Shown here: piece by piece, positions 13,901 through 21,755 of the stretch
Layout: each line of letters starts with the position of its first letter
Position numbering within the stretch: position 1 is the stretch's first letter
Virus record (IMG/VR): IMGVR_UViG_3300046804_001233
Coordinates: 1 to 26,498 of that record
From: a virus
DNA length: 26,498 nt
Strand: one strand, 5' to 3'
The notes under the pieces: model-generated
Seen by the model: only the letters and a program-made list of their open reading frames with translations
Database searches by the model: none
What the model was told of the DNA's origin: nothing
Translations under genes and position numbers: made by a program

Positions 13901-15801
13901 CAGAGGAGGAGCAACTACTACTCAAGCAGGCTAGGGCTCTCGATGAGCTGAATGCAAAAGCCAAGGTTTTTGAAGGGCTAAGGGACATCGCATCTAGCTG
14001 GACCGATTCCTTTGCCCAGCTCAACAAAGAACTGCTGAAGGGCGGCGACTTACTTGAATCCGTGCAGCGCTTTGCTGAAAGCGTTGCAGATAGAACTCTT
14101 GACGTTGTTCTTGAGTTTACGCTTCGCCCAATTCAAGAACGCCTGTTCAAGAACATGGCTGATATTCTTGGCATCAAAGCGCCAGAAGATCCGGCCCTTC
14201 AGCCCATCAGGGAGACGGCTGTAAATACGAAAATTCTTGCCGATAAAGTGAAGAAAGAATTTGCTGGTCAAACAGGAGTGTCGCCTGCTCAGCCTGTTGC
14301 CCCAGCTAATGCGATTGTGCCGGGACCAGCTGCCACTGCAGCAATGACCGGCCGCTACATGCAAGGCAATGTCGGCCCCACTTCAACCGGCGATCACTTC
14401 CATGTAATGCGCCGCGACGGCTCTTATTACGGCCGCTCTGATCTTGATAAATACGTGGAAGTCAATGGTCGCCCATTGTCGTCTGGTGTGACAGTTCCGG
14501 GCGGTGAATATGGCGCCGAAAGAAGCTACGGCCCCCACTCTGGCAGAGACTACGCCTTCAGGAAGGGCGCTTCACTTGGCCTGATGAATGGAGCGCAATG
14601 GATTGGTAACAAGCCTGGCACAGGAGTTGGCGATAGAACCGCGTTTATGACACCCGATGGCAAGGTGTACGAAATTATCCATGGTCGGTTCATGGGTTCT
14701 GCAACGCCAATGAAGCCAGTTGCAGCGCCTGGCTTTCAGGTTCCGGGATCTCCTCTTGATGGTAAGCCGGCTCCACTGCCTGGATCAACAATACTGCGCA
14801 AGTTAATTCCTGCCGGCACAGCGATTCCGATGAAGCCTGGCGATGCCGGCTATGAGCAGCCTGGGCCATTTGGCACGCCAGCGCCGATTCAGCAGATTCC
14901 TTTTACTGAACAACAACAGCCTTCGCCTGTCACCCCGGCTGCTCAAGGAGCCGCTGAAGCGCTTGCAAATCTTGATGAGGTTGCACGAAAGGCGGTCGAA
15001 GGCTTCACTGGCTTCGGTGAAAGCATGTCCGAGTTTGCAACCAAGACCACTGATTCAGTCACAAAGTTTCAGCAAATTGTTGGCACCGGCTTGCAAGCAA
15101 TCACCGGAATCGCAATGGGTATCGGTGGCGCTCAAATGATCCGTAGAGGCGGGGCTTACAACACGCTGATGGGTGCCGCTTCCATCTTCGGTTCCATCAG
15201 CTCAATCACCGGCATGTTCGGCACTGGCGGTCCGCTGTCTGGCCTGTTCGGCGGGAAGGCCCCATCTGCCACTGCCAGCGCTTTCATGATGCCCCAGCTG
15301 ACCGGCGTCCCAGGCGGCGCCAGAGCCCTCGGCGGGCCGGTCTACGAGGGCATGGACTACCTCGTTGGTGAGCAGGGGCCTGAGGTCATCAGGATGGGCG
15401 CCAACGGGACCGTGGTGCCCGCTGATGAGCTGTACGTCCCCGGCCTGGATGACGAGGGCTTCAGCGCTCCCCCGATCGGTCGCTATGCCCGCCGTGCCGC
15501 AAGCAACGCTGAAAGCAGCGAAATGCAAGATGGCGATACCATCTACACCGGTAACTACGGTCGGGCGGTTCCGTATCAGCGCAGCGAAAGCACACGCGAG
15601 ATTGAACGGCTTGAGCGCGTTACCTCCAATCCCGGTGAGCTGCCTCCGATCAAGTACGAAACCACTCGTGTCAACGAGTATGATTTCGTCACCCCTGAGC
15701 AGCTTGAAGCGTCCAATGTGCGGACTGCTAAGATGGCCAGAAATCAGACGATTCGTGAGTTGGCTGATAGCCTGAAAACTCGCAAGCGTCTGGGGCTCTG
15801 A
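7933..15801 (+). CDS. Tape measure protein with embedded M23-like peptidase domain
   Basis: A 2622-aa protein with GTG start (an in-frame TAA at 7912-7914 excludes an earlier one). It sets tail length; at roughly 0.15 nm per residue the tail would be near 0.35-0.4 micrometre. Seen in order: long Ala/Arg/Glu-rich coiled coils (about 1-500); DINSPSGWAIGIAKNIIG (about 846-863), the '..I.SPS......G..i..G' motif of many tape measures; a Gly-rich hydrophobic stretch, probably membrane-inserting (about 1263-1315); more coiled coil (about 1520-1790); a metallopeptidase-like domain (about 2135-2255) with HFH 2155-2157, HxxxD 2202-2206 and IIHG His 2250; then YLVGEQGPEV (about 2476-2485), the usual tape-measure C-terminal repeat-like motif, and a charged end. 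The peptidase would open peptidoglycan during DNA entry. Several short internal patches have much higher GC than the rest. Confidence 0.93.
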   Translation: MATNRETIEIALSGLEKLNQLERTLKGLETYADNVADAIGGIQSRIDELSGVAGRAATRARSASVAARAIGGVVGDKSFGRGPSGGETLKNRNRLKKIAASVDLELQQSRTVFREAAKARRALTPELEKLGKAANQNAREQAKVGAELTEYRKTVRSARERILAGVSELGAQARGRSTNILRSRYRTQRNRLSSGPELSGELAKQAEELERKFESTEKRLAQLDRAERALNRTVRAANPGASSSELRGIIGRERGAIASSRRATVTEQGRLLEQRREIGRVSRGRRLVGAQGTILRERISELERAGVTPGKLKADVGGQSVDLRTILQQASQAANLAGKKGDIRGNVERAKTLLEIAKNQVAELEREEKLKKKIASEDKKRITEGNRAVAQERRAIRSIEVQQRSIAELAGQGTENLPSFQRAQAAVQSLPRLQRSGNYAEFANALADATTYARFARDDLKARSQVTKRTNKYEGEINKIAADILAGKKVERSQVDKLLKFNELRAGGAPQQLALPPAAPGAPAFGGGARPGLRGAESVIGGVAQPRLVERLGGARTAEEALQALPEKAKNAGRKAGQQAGQSFAKAFAQATPLGVSDKLLSEFGATAKKLPSLIGGAGAAGGRQLDPQAAQQRLARILASGATISGQLGILAQKRSGLDPSDPKRVRVETTLISLQNTLNATKQQGFRLTKDTLDALDGQLNSARLLLTAESDINKLRKDGLAVAKRTGQGRLPSLQRDTLTSGLIELGRADTAAKVFRGGRSGEQALSDAIRAFNAATGPQKPGARVTQKGVPIGREAAAGAAAAGQNVANTLSGAISNGTSNAASSGTKLASAITRAIEKVFDINSPSGWAIGIAKNIIGTLAGNISAGVPTVQSALRDLLRFVDQYSEEGRAAASASVGRSFDFAVKSPTLGANYDALNQAIADLTMNSPLYKKRIESVGLQNMPTQLLGEASARGTLQDLMPELKIERMFKQLPGTLERMLDDAFVKSANKYSSTRFVSSQLSPATAGLAGASPLNPGILFGSAGRLRGKTPRGFSGAGSPIFNAPTSLLDLNPDIWNTQSSFLFGQKPSGRRNPSIMPIFGSTAFTGRTSGQSLGSTSTFSFGNPVDEAAQALERSQQEVQNGENALRASVKNFFAELRSGVNFAREFLGQAGGGGGGGRPPVPPGGAGDFEGQIEGARGNAQRLLGLADLADLSNASNKQLQLFSAALAETRDGLKATDAAFGKINKVLDRTEDALARRDPNSDLLVRGFGRRGGQAVGEGLIGGAFPLLFGQGGGAALGGGLGGALGGFAGGTLGFGLSLAGTAIGSQVDALAQAAQDTGNLLRDLTGNFEQIKDSGLLASRSQEKLVENLLEAGNKTAAYAILQAELNRKIGVEGAAKLIAAADAGDRLKRAMADLGVQMQVFIAGPLAEFLNRMTSILEEWNKSGTVATALGQVSGDKQREALLTTLARENIAAGANPQKSGVNFRRGPLGSVPVGPGAFGATGPDLLKDITSNLSSERVREIVGQFALPKKQQQLTPQQQRQETARAAETGQAAAQRQLDFFSKKNEVPDLLRGFKQQALAAQREQQDLDRQSFELRRDYERQIEDIRRNIEDRINQIRQENQQRELEILVKQGQIREQQFKNASTALQSALAGDPLAQSLADAVTTYLGAQMSAQDQLEQRRKQFEIEISSQQLETEKFKLEVGRTLSRLNTDTAEKVAEINKGVRRKNEDAALNEFKIQKESAKLRAQVIGQELKVMLAKQNQFVQEAQAQYQRFPIPDTKALVESEQRLQQALQNAVSGSAQNIKDIEAVKPPQLLREVSGPAARSVSFAGVNQGIARAKQLREQLQGLEKELLDLVKGGNLELFANQLGEIAFKGFFDLNNSLKNAKQEAALAGGDIGASVRAIVDSYNDLFALAQQTGVNIDAPTRKFIEGIRDGQIAFEKIKPSMEFYASNLQDITNQTKQSRAAIDELLLPAKAYDKVLAQINARGGLGINPEEEQLLLKQARALDELNAKAKVFEGLRDIASSWTDSFAQLNKELLKGGDLLESVQRFAESVADRTLDVVLEFTLRPIQERLFKNMADILGIKAPEDPALQPIRETAVNTKILADKVKKEFAGQTGVSPAQPVAPANAIVPGPAATAAMTGRYMQGNVGPTSTGDHFHVMRRDGSYYGRSDLDKYVEVNGRPLSSGVTVPGGEYGAERSYGPHSGRDYAFRKGASLGLMNGAQWIGNKPGTGVGDRTAFMTPDGKVYEIIHGRFMGSATPMKPVAAPGFQVPGSPLDGKPAPLPGSTILRKLIPAGTAIPMKPGDAGYEQPGPFGTPAPIQQIPFTEQQQPSPVTPAAQGAAEALANLDEVARKAVEGFTGFGESMSEFATKTTDSVTKFQQIVGTGLQAITGIAMGIGGAQMIRRGGAYNTLMGAASIFGSISSITGMFGTGGPLSGLFGGKAPSATASAFMMPQLTGVPGGARALGGPVYEGMDYLVGEQGPEVIRMGANGTVVPADELYVPGLDDEGFSAPPIGRYARRAASNAESSEMQDGDTIYTGNYGRAVPYQRSESTREIERLERVTSNPGELPPIKYETTRVNEYDFVTPEQLEASNVRTAKMARNQTIRELADSLKTRKRLGL

Positions 15802-15804
15802 TCG

Positions 15805-16293
15805 GTGAAAAGTGAATTTGCAATCGTTAGCTACGTCCGCTTCAAGGAGCGTGGGGGAGGGGACTACCTTCCCTACGCCTACCAGAACTACTACATCAAC
15901 GAAACTCGCACTTACGGTGGAGTCGATTACGACTTTGCTCCTTTGGGTGTTGCTGGCGGGGGTGGCAAGCAAGGTGGAGAGCGGAGCAGGGGCGCAATCG
16001 TTTGCCCAGCTAACACGATCGCTCAAAATATCTTTTGGCAAGCTGACTCCAACAAGTGGTTGGTTGAAGTCACGTCAGTTGAAATTGACACCGTAACAGA
16101 GCAAGAGCTGACGCAGCTAACCAGGGTGATCTGGGCGTGCAAGGTTGAAGGAAGTATTGAGATCGGCAAACCAGGCCAGTCGGTGCTTCAGCTTTTTAGT
16201 CCACTTGATACTGTAAATGCTACAGTTGGCGGTAGACCGCTTTCACAGTCACTTGTGGGAGCGCTGCCAACATCTGGAGCCATTTCCGTATGA
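15805..16293 (+). CDS. Minor tail protein at the tail tip (gpM/gpL-like position)
   Basis: GTG 15805, four bases after the tape measure stop, gives 162 aa. It is beta-rich, with YQNYYINETRTYGGVDYDFA (strand pair), a Gly-rich loop, then KWLVEVTSVEIDTVTEQELT, CKVEGSIEIGKPGQSVLQLF and an ending SPLDTVNATVGGRPLSQSL... The end 'L.SPLD.v.a.....l....vG.LP.sG' resembles the C-terminus of lambda minor tail proteins M/L, and the gene order (tape measure, this, NlpC peptidase, gpJ) is that of lambda M-L-K-I-J. Only two Cys are present, so the four-Cys iron-sulphur site of gpL is absent. A distal-tail (Dit-like) role is an alternative. Confidence 0.55.
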   Translation: MKSEFAIVSYVRFKERGGGDYLPYAYQNYYINETRTYGGVDYDFAPLGVAGGGGKQGGERSRGAIVCPANTIAQNIFWQADSNKWLVEVTSVEIDTVTEQELTQLTRVIWACKVEGSIEIGKPGQSVLQLFSPLDTVNATVGGRPLSQSLVGALPTSGAISV

Positions 16294-16697
16294 GCCTTCA
16301 TCATTTCCTTGGGCTGAAGCATGAGTTTGGGGCTGATCCGAAAGACGGAAAAGCAGCTGACTGCCTCCTTTTGTGTTTCGCCCTCCTTGATGAAGCTGGA
16401 ATTTACAGGCCACAGTTTGATCCGCGCTGGATGGATATGGCGCGATCTGGACTTTGGAGTTCACTGGAGATGGCATGGAATCACAATACCTGCTCCATCG
16501 GTTCTGTTGAGGCTGGCTGCGTAGCACTTTACTGGAACAGGCCGACTCCCAAGCACCCGCGACTTGGCATCTGCACTGTCGTTGAAGATAGTGGCAATCT
16601 TGGCGTCGTTATGATTCACGCAAGAAAAGGCGTTGTCTGGCTGCCGCTTACAACTCCTGGACTTCCTAAGTTCAACTTTCGCCGTTTCAAGGAATGA
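16290..16697 (+). CDS. NlpC/P60-like tail tip peptidase (gpK-like)
   Basis: A 135-aa protein, ATG overlapping the previous stop (ATGA 16290-16293). HEFGADPKDGKAADCLLLCF (11-30) fits the NlpC/P60 nucleophile motif G......g..DC, with Cys25. SVEAGCVALYW (72-82) stands where the 'GDlv.f' strand is expected, and NLGVVMIHARKGVVWLPL (103-120) fits the strand holding catalytic His, here His110. It is about the size of phage tail NlpC peptidases (lambda gpK C-terminal domain, GTA orf14), which cut the stem peptide of peptidoglycan at the tail tip. The 'D.R.....M' helix between the motifs is also usual. The stop overlaps the gpJ-like start. Confidence 0.7.
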   Translation: MSLHHFLGLKHEFGADPKDGKAADCLLLCFALLDEAGIYRPQFDPRWMDMARSGLWSSLEMAWNHNTCSIGSVEAGCVALYWNRPTPKHPRLGICTVVEDSGNLGVVMIHARKGVVWLPLTTPGLPKFNFRRFKE

Positions 16698-19600
16698 AGC
16701 CCCATCTCCTGCCGATGCACTACAAGCTCGGGCGCATCCTGGGGATTCGGCCGGAGGAGGTGAAGCGGTTCTACGCGGAGGCCACCAGGCGGGCGGCTGA
16801 CGGCCCCAGGCCGGCCGTAGTCGCCGGTACGGGCCTGGAGGTGCTGGCGGTCGTTTCCCTGGTCGCCTCGGCGATCTCCGTGGGGCTGACGATCATCGCC
16901 CAGTTCTTCCGGCCTGGCGAGGTCGAGCCTGCCCGGATCCAGAGCAGTGAGCGTCTGGGCAAGACGGTCAGCGACGTGCGCCGCTATGCCCCTCGGGAGG
17001 GCTTCGATTCGCTGCAGCAGCCGGCAGCGATCGGCCAGCCGATGCCGATGGTTTTCGCTCTGAAGGAGGTGATTGACGGCGAAACCTACGGTGGCATCCG
17101 CGTCAACATGGATCTACTGTGGAGTCAGCTGCAAACAAGCAATGGCCAGCAACTACTCCGCGCTGTTTTCCTTGCTAGCGATGGCGGAATTGCTGAACTT
17201 GACCCTAATGGTTTTGCTTTGGGCAATAATCTTCTGAATGCGTATAACATTGGACCTGGAACAGAATTAGGATCCTCGTACGTCATCTACTTCAGGCCTG
17301 ATGGCGGCAGAATTACGTCTGAGGACAGAATTGCTGGCAGACTTGCAAACTTGGATCCGGGGAATGCTGAGAATCAGGGTGGCGACGATGTTTTTGCGGC
17401 TCGCTCTATTGACAGAGCATGGGCTGGTGACTTCTGCTCTGTTGTCAGACCCAGTTCAAATGCTGTTTTTGGCGTTTATTCTCCAATCGGCAACAATCTC
17501 GCTTATCGTATAAATCCTGTCATTAGGGCTCAGTATCAGGCTCAGCTCATTCCAAAGGGTGATGATGGTGACGCCAAGGTCGTCTGTCAGATTGATGACG
17601 TAGCAGCAGCGCAGCGTGATAAAACACGCGCAATCTACTCAACCCGATCTGGTTTCATTTCTGGCGACGCAAGCGCCATTGGTAACACGCTGACATACGT
17701 TCTTGACAAGAGCAGTGATGTTGAGACAAACTTCAGCAAAGCTTTTACGCCGCAGGCGTGGACAGTACAGGTCGAAGTTGAGCGACTGGCCGGAAGCGCG
17801 ACAACCAGAAATAACTATGTATCAACAACTTATTCTACTCGCTTTAAGTCAAGGCGTTTCACGTCTGTTTCGGATTCATCTCTCATTTCTGGGATTCAAT
17901 GGCTAAACTCGTCCAACCAAGTTGTCAGCAACCCGGTTGTCACAATTACAGAGACAAGTAATACGAATGTAAAGCTTAGCACAAGATTGCAGTATGATGC
18001 CTCTGGATTGACGAATGAGCAAAAGGAGGCTTTGCTTTACACAAGATTCAAGCTCAACTTTGTCAATGCCTCTGTTGATATTGATGAAGAGCCATCGGCA
18101 TATTACAGAGTTGATGTTGAAAGTAGCAGCGAAGTAACCCCAAATTACGACGCTGATTTTAATGCTCAAACTTTTTCTGCCGACTATTCGCCAGAGGACG
18201 TTACATATACAGTCGAATCGGCAGAAGAGTCAAGAAAAACGGTCGAGGCAACGCTGAATAAGGGTGATCTTTACAGTGAGCCTGCGGCCGACATTGCTTC
18301 TGCCATTGCCGGAAAGCAGGAGCAGTGGGATGATGCTATTCAAATTGGTTCCCTCTACAAGTTTGGCACAGCTCTTGTTGTATGCACTGGTCGCAGCCCT
18401 GAAGGAGAAGTTTTCACCAGTGAAGCAAACTTTTCCAATCCCGGCTCACAGAATCCGCCCCCAGGCCAAAGCATTGAAGCCACTTTCACAGTTGTTCGGC
18501 CGGGTGTAATTGGCCTAACGACACTCTCGGATCTTCGTGTCAACGCGAATGCTGGCAGCAACATCCAACGCTATACAGCTACAAACTTCCCCCATCTGTT
18601 CAAAGTTTCAATCGCAACATTTACAACTACAAGGCCGACACGCCTGATTGAAATTATCATTAGAAGCACTCTTGGCATCAGAATCAGCAATCTGTGCAAC
18701 TTTAGGGATACCATTTCCTATGGAGCTGCGGACAATAAAGCTTGTCTTGACTACAGGGGTGACACGATCTCCAAGGGATCAACGCTCAAGCAATTCAACT
18801 ATACATCTGGAACGATAAATACCGCACAAATTCGGTATTCGTTCTTCAGAATTCGCGTCAGACCAAGTAGCAGCACTGGTGAGTGGATCACGTTCGGTTC
18901 GAAATTCTGCATCCGCGGCATCAATCAGCAAAATCAATTCAATACGATAAGACTCCAGTTCCCAACAGTTGAGCAATGGGAGGTTGAGTTTGAACCGCTG
19001 TCTGGCTGGGAGATCAGATCAGGAAGTGCAACCGGCGACTTTGTTCTAATTGACGACAAGAGGGCGTCGGAAAGCAATCTGATTATTCGTGGTCCCAACC
19101 AAGGCGTGACGCTTTATGTCTACGGCAAACAGGGAACAGCTGCTGATGTTGGCGTCGTCAATGACAGCAATGATCCATTCCGTCTGCCAGCTGTCCACAA
19201 AGAGCAGTCGCAAGGATACGGAAACCTTGGCTACAGATACACTGATGGCGTGCAGTTTGTTGATGAATTCGGCGCACTAGCCGAAACATTCGTATTCCCA
19301 GAGGTTTCTTCAACGGCTGAAGGCGGGCCGGAGCACGAAATCGTCTCCGTGACCGAGATCGTTCAGAACGAGACGCTGCCGCTCTACCCGGACATGGGGA
19401 TTGTCGGCCTGAATCTCCTCCCTGGCAACACATTCCAGCAGCTGGGACAGCTCTCTGGCTACGCGAACGCTGGCTACCCAGAGGCTCGCAGGCTCCTGAA
19501 TGACATGACGCCGGGGCCGACGCATCTGTTCCCCGACATTGCCCTTGAGCTGTTCACCAATCCGGTCTACGGAACCGGTGATCAGGTCAGCGATGAACAG

Positions 19601-20557
19601 ATCGACATTGATAGCTTCCGTGAATCGGCTCAGTGGTGCTACGACAATAGGTATTTCTGTGATCTCGTCTATCTCCCGACGAATATCAAGGAGTGGGTGG
19701 CCAAGAAAGCAGAAGAGCACCTGCTGTATTTCATGGAGATTGATGGGCGCTACGTGCTGCGTCCCATGTTCCCGTATGTAGAGGGTGATCGAACCAACTG
19801 GAACGCGCCCGTTGACATCAAGGGCGTGTTCGGCCTGCTGCAAATGCGCAGCTTTTCATTCTCCGCAATTGATGAAGAATCTCGCAGGTCGATCAAGGTT
19901 TCTGGCCGCTGGCGGGAAGAGCGGAAACTGAGCACGATCACGAATCCTGGGATCTTCCCCGTTGAGCGCGAGATTCTGTTGCGCGAAGCCGGCACGCTTT
20001 CGTCAGAGGATGATCCGATCCAGTCATTTGATCTGTCAGATTTTGCGACAAACGAGAAGCACCTGATTGACTACCTGAAGATGAAGGCCCGTATTCGCAG
20101 GCTTTCAACACATGGCATCACGATGGAGCTGACGCAGGACTCGCTCCTCGCACCAATCAAGCCGGGTGATTACGTGCAAGTCCCTGTTGAGGTGACATTC
20201 TTTAATGAATACAAGACTGGTATCGTAAAGAGCGATAGCCTTGTGATTTCCGTTACCGACATTAAGCCTGGAACTTACCAGGCAATGATCTGGGATGGCA
20301 TCCTTGAAAGCGAGGTCACGGAATCTGAGCTGACGATCAACGAAGATGGCACTGCTTCGCCGTCTGGCATCATCTTCGTGATCAAGGAATCTGGCTCGGA
20401 CTACAAGACCTACAGGATCCTGGACATTGATCCAGCCGAAAACAGTGGTTTCATCGTAAATGCCATTGAGACCCCAACTGATGAAAATGGCAGGCTGATC
20501 TTGTCCCAGAATTGGGGAGGGCTGTCCACTGACGAAAACTGGGTGATTGAAAAATGA
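16694..20557 (+). CDS. Tail tip / central hub protein (gpJ-like)
   Basis: A 1287-aa protein; ATG overlaps the preceding stop, and AAGGA directly abuts it. An N-terminal hydrophobic segment, LEVLAVVSLVASAISVGLTI (about 48-67), resembles the gpI-type membrane helix that is often fused to gpJ-like proteins. The rest is beta-rich: RYAPREGFDSLQQPAAIGQP and an 'IGQPMPMVFA...' start of the hub domain, inserted Ig-like repeats in the middle (about 330-720), and from about 845 a hub block with GNLGYRYTDGVQFVDEFGAL, then QWCYDNRYFCDLVYLPTNIK and KKAEEHLLYFMEIDGRYVLR. The last follows the gpJ pattern '.W......c.e.v.... ..f.....d.ry.l.P'. It should form the tail tip ring and receptor-facing tip. The first 370 bases and about 19320-19600 are markedly GC-richer than the middle. 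Confidence 0.8.
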   Translation: MKPHLLPMHYKLGRILGIRPEEVKRFYAEATRRAADGPRPAVVAGTGLEVLAVVSLVASAISVGLTIIAQFFRPGEVEPARIQSSERLGKTVSDVRRYAPREGFDSLQQPAAIGQPMPMVFALKEVIDGETYGGIRVNMDLLWSQLQTSNGQQLLRAVFLASDGGIAELDPNGFALGNNLLNAYNIGPGTELGSSYVIYFRPDGGRITSEDRIAGRLANLDPGNAENQGGDDVFAARSIDRAWAGDFCSVVRPSSNAVFGVYSPIGNNLAYRINPVIRAQYQAQLIPKGDDGDAKVVCQIDDVAAAQRDKTRAIYSTRSGFISGDASAIGNTLTYVLDKSSDVETNFSKAFTPQAWTVQVEVERLAGSATTRNNYVSTTYSTRFKSRRFTSVSDSSLISGIQWLNSSNQVVSNPVVTITETSNTNVKLSTRLQYDASGLTNEQKEALLYTRFKLNFVNASVDIDEEPSAYYRVDVESSSEVTPNYDADFNAQTFSADYSPEDVTYTVESAEESRKTVEATLNKGDLYSEPAADIASAIAGKQEQWDDAIQIGSLYKFGTALVVCTGRSPEGEVFTSEANFSNPGSQNPPPGQSIEATFTVVRPGVIGLTTLSDLRVNANAGSNIQRYTATNFPHLFKVSIATFTTTRPTRLIEIIIRSTLGIRISNLCNFRDTISYGAADNKACLDYRGDTISKGSTLKQFNYTSGTINTAQIRYSFFRIRVRPSSSTGEWITFGSKFCIRGINQQNQFNTIRLQFPTVEQWEVEFEPLSGWEIRSGSATGDFVLIDDKRASESNLIIRGPNQGVTLYVYGKQGTAADVGVVNDSNDPFRLPAVHKEQSQGYGNLGYRYTDGVQFVDEFGALAETFVFPEVSSTAEGGPEHEIVSVTEIVQNETLPLYPDMGIVGLNLLPGNTFQQLGQLSGYANAGYPEARRLLNDMTPGPTHLFPDIALELFTNPVYGTGDQVSDEQIDIDSFRESAQWCYDNRYFCDLVYLPTNIKEWVAKKAEEHLLYFMEIDGRYVLRPMFPYVEGDRTNWNAPVDIKGVFGLLQMRSFSFSAIDEESRRSIKVSGRWREERKLSTITNPGIFPVEREILLREAGTLSSEDDPIQSFDLSDFATNEKHLIDYLKMKARIRRLSTHGITMELTQDSLLAPIKPGDYVQVPVEVTFFNEYKTGIVKSDSLVISVTDIKPGTYQAMIWDGILESEVTESELTINEDGTASPSGIIFVIKESGSDYKTYRILDIDPAENSGFIVNAIETPTDENGRLILSQNWGGLSTDENWVIEK

Positions 20558-21753
20558 ACTTCGTACAGTTCCCAGGCATCATCCCTTCGTCAATGGATTT
20601 TGTGGCCCCGCGCTTTCCGGTGGGGTCCGATACAAGCCTTGGTGGCGTTTCGTCAAGACGTAAGTTTGGCAATCGTCAATACGACGGCAGGCTTACAGTT
20701 GAATTCAGGAATATCTCAAACTACCTGTGCGCTCAGGTGCTGCTCACCTGCATCAACTCAAAAGGACTTGCACCGATTGCGTTTTACGAAAGCTTCTTTC
20801 GTGGGGCCGGCGATGACCTGAAGCCGTTTCTTGATGGCTCGGCCTATCCGGGACTGCTTTGGTACTTCATTGAAGATTCGCCACCACGCATCAATCGCGT
20901 AGAGGGTGGCGCAGAAGTATCAAATATGTCGATGGAGCTGGCGGCTCGGCTCATGCCGGACTCCACCGGTTCATCGACCACGCCGATCCTGCCTGCCCCT
21001 CTGCCAGCGCCAGGCGGCCCCGGAGGCGGCACGGTCCAGCCGACCCAGTACGTCACCAGCGTCAGCGCTGAAGCGCCCCTCAGCTCGACCGGGGGCGCCG
21101 ATCCGGTGCTCTCCCTGCCCATGGCCACCCAGACGGCCGATGGCGGGATGTCGAAGAACGATAAGTTGAAGCTAGACAACATTGAAGTTGGCGCACAGCC
21201 AAATGTTCCAACAAACCTTGCCTATACGCCGTCAACAAGGCTGCTTGCAAGTAGCACTGGCGATGACGCAACACTCCCGCTTGTTTCTAGTGGCGATGCC
21301 GGTCTTGCGCCTGCAAGCGGTGGCGGAACATCAAACTACCTGAGAGCAGACGGCACATGGGCTCAGCCGCCTGGAACCGGCGTTTCAGCAAGTACACTTA
21401 CGCATACGACCGGATCTCTTGCGGCTGGCGCAAGTGCTGATTTTACGTTGTCAAGCAATAGCCTGTTTCAACTGCTGAGCTTTACAGCATCTACTCCAAC
21501 TTGGATTAGAGTGTATGGGACCAGCGCTGCACGTTCCGCTGATACAAGAACGAGCCCAGGCGGCACACTACCATCTGCAGGCAGTGAGTATTATGCAGAG
21601 CTTGTCACCACGGCGGCACCTGAAACTATTCGCCTCTCGCCGGTCCCACTTGTTCAGCCAACAAGCGAGCAAGTTTTTATGCGCGTCAAGAACATGGACT
21701 CGGCTGCACGCATAATTTCAATGACATTCTCAATCCTTTCGCTTGGGTTTTAG
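20554..21753 (+). CDS. Tail fibre protein with short fibre repeats
   Basis: A 399-aa protein, ATGA overlap with the gpJ-like gene. Residues 1-135 form a phage-attachment domain (FPGIIPSSMDFVAPRFPVGS, then RKFGNRQYDGRLTVEFRNIS). A Pro/Gly-rich linker follows (about 138-165). Then come two familiar trimeric fibre motifs: ADGGMSKNDKLKLDNIEVGA (about 194-213, the 'GlMs..dK.KLd.Ie.gAq' unit) and GLAPASGGGTSNYLRADGTW (about 250-269). The C-terminal 120 residues are a compact beta domain (WIRVYGTSAARSADTRTSPG ... ISMTFSILSLGF) seen at the ends of many fibres, likely receptor binding. The linker is a high-GC patch. Confidence 0.75.
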   Translation: MNFVQFPGIIPSSMDFVAPRFPVGSDTSLGGVSSRRKFGNRQYDGRLTVEFRNISNYLCAQVLLTCINSKGLAPIAFYESFFRGAGDDLKPFLDGSAYPGLLWYFIEDSPPRINRVEGGAEVSNMSMELAARLMPDSTGSSTTPILPAPLPAPGGPGGGTVQPTQYVTSVSAEAPLSSTGGADPVLSLPMATQTADGGMSKNDKLKLDNIEVGAQPNVPTNLAYTPSTRLLASSTGDDATLPLVSSGDAGLAPASGGGTSNYLRADGTWAQPPGTGVSASTLTHTTGSLAAGASADFTLSSNSLFQLLSFTASTPTWIRVYGTSAARSADTRTSPGGTLPSAGSEYYAELVTTAAPETIRLSPVPLVQPTSEQVFMRVKNMDSAARIISMTFSILSLGF

Positions 21754-21755
21754 CC

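Noticed and set aside
15202-16041. 279-aa minus-strand ORF opposite the tape measure end
   Set aside because: Shadow in a high-GC patch, where stop codons are rare by chance; spans the boundary of two good plus-strand genes.
15805-16293. Call as lambda gpL homologue with an iron-sulphur site
   Set aside because: Only two cysteines are present, so the four-Cys site is missing.
20968-21380. Possible diversity-generating retroelement target in the fibre gene
   Set aside because: No second near-identical copy with A-specific changes and no reverse transcriptase gene are seen in the window.
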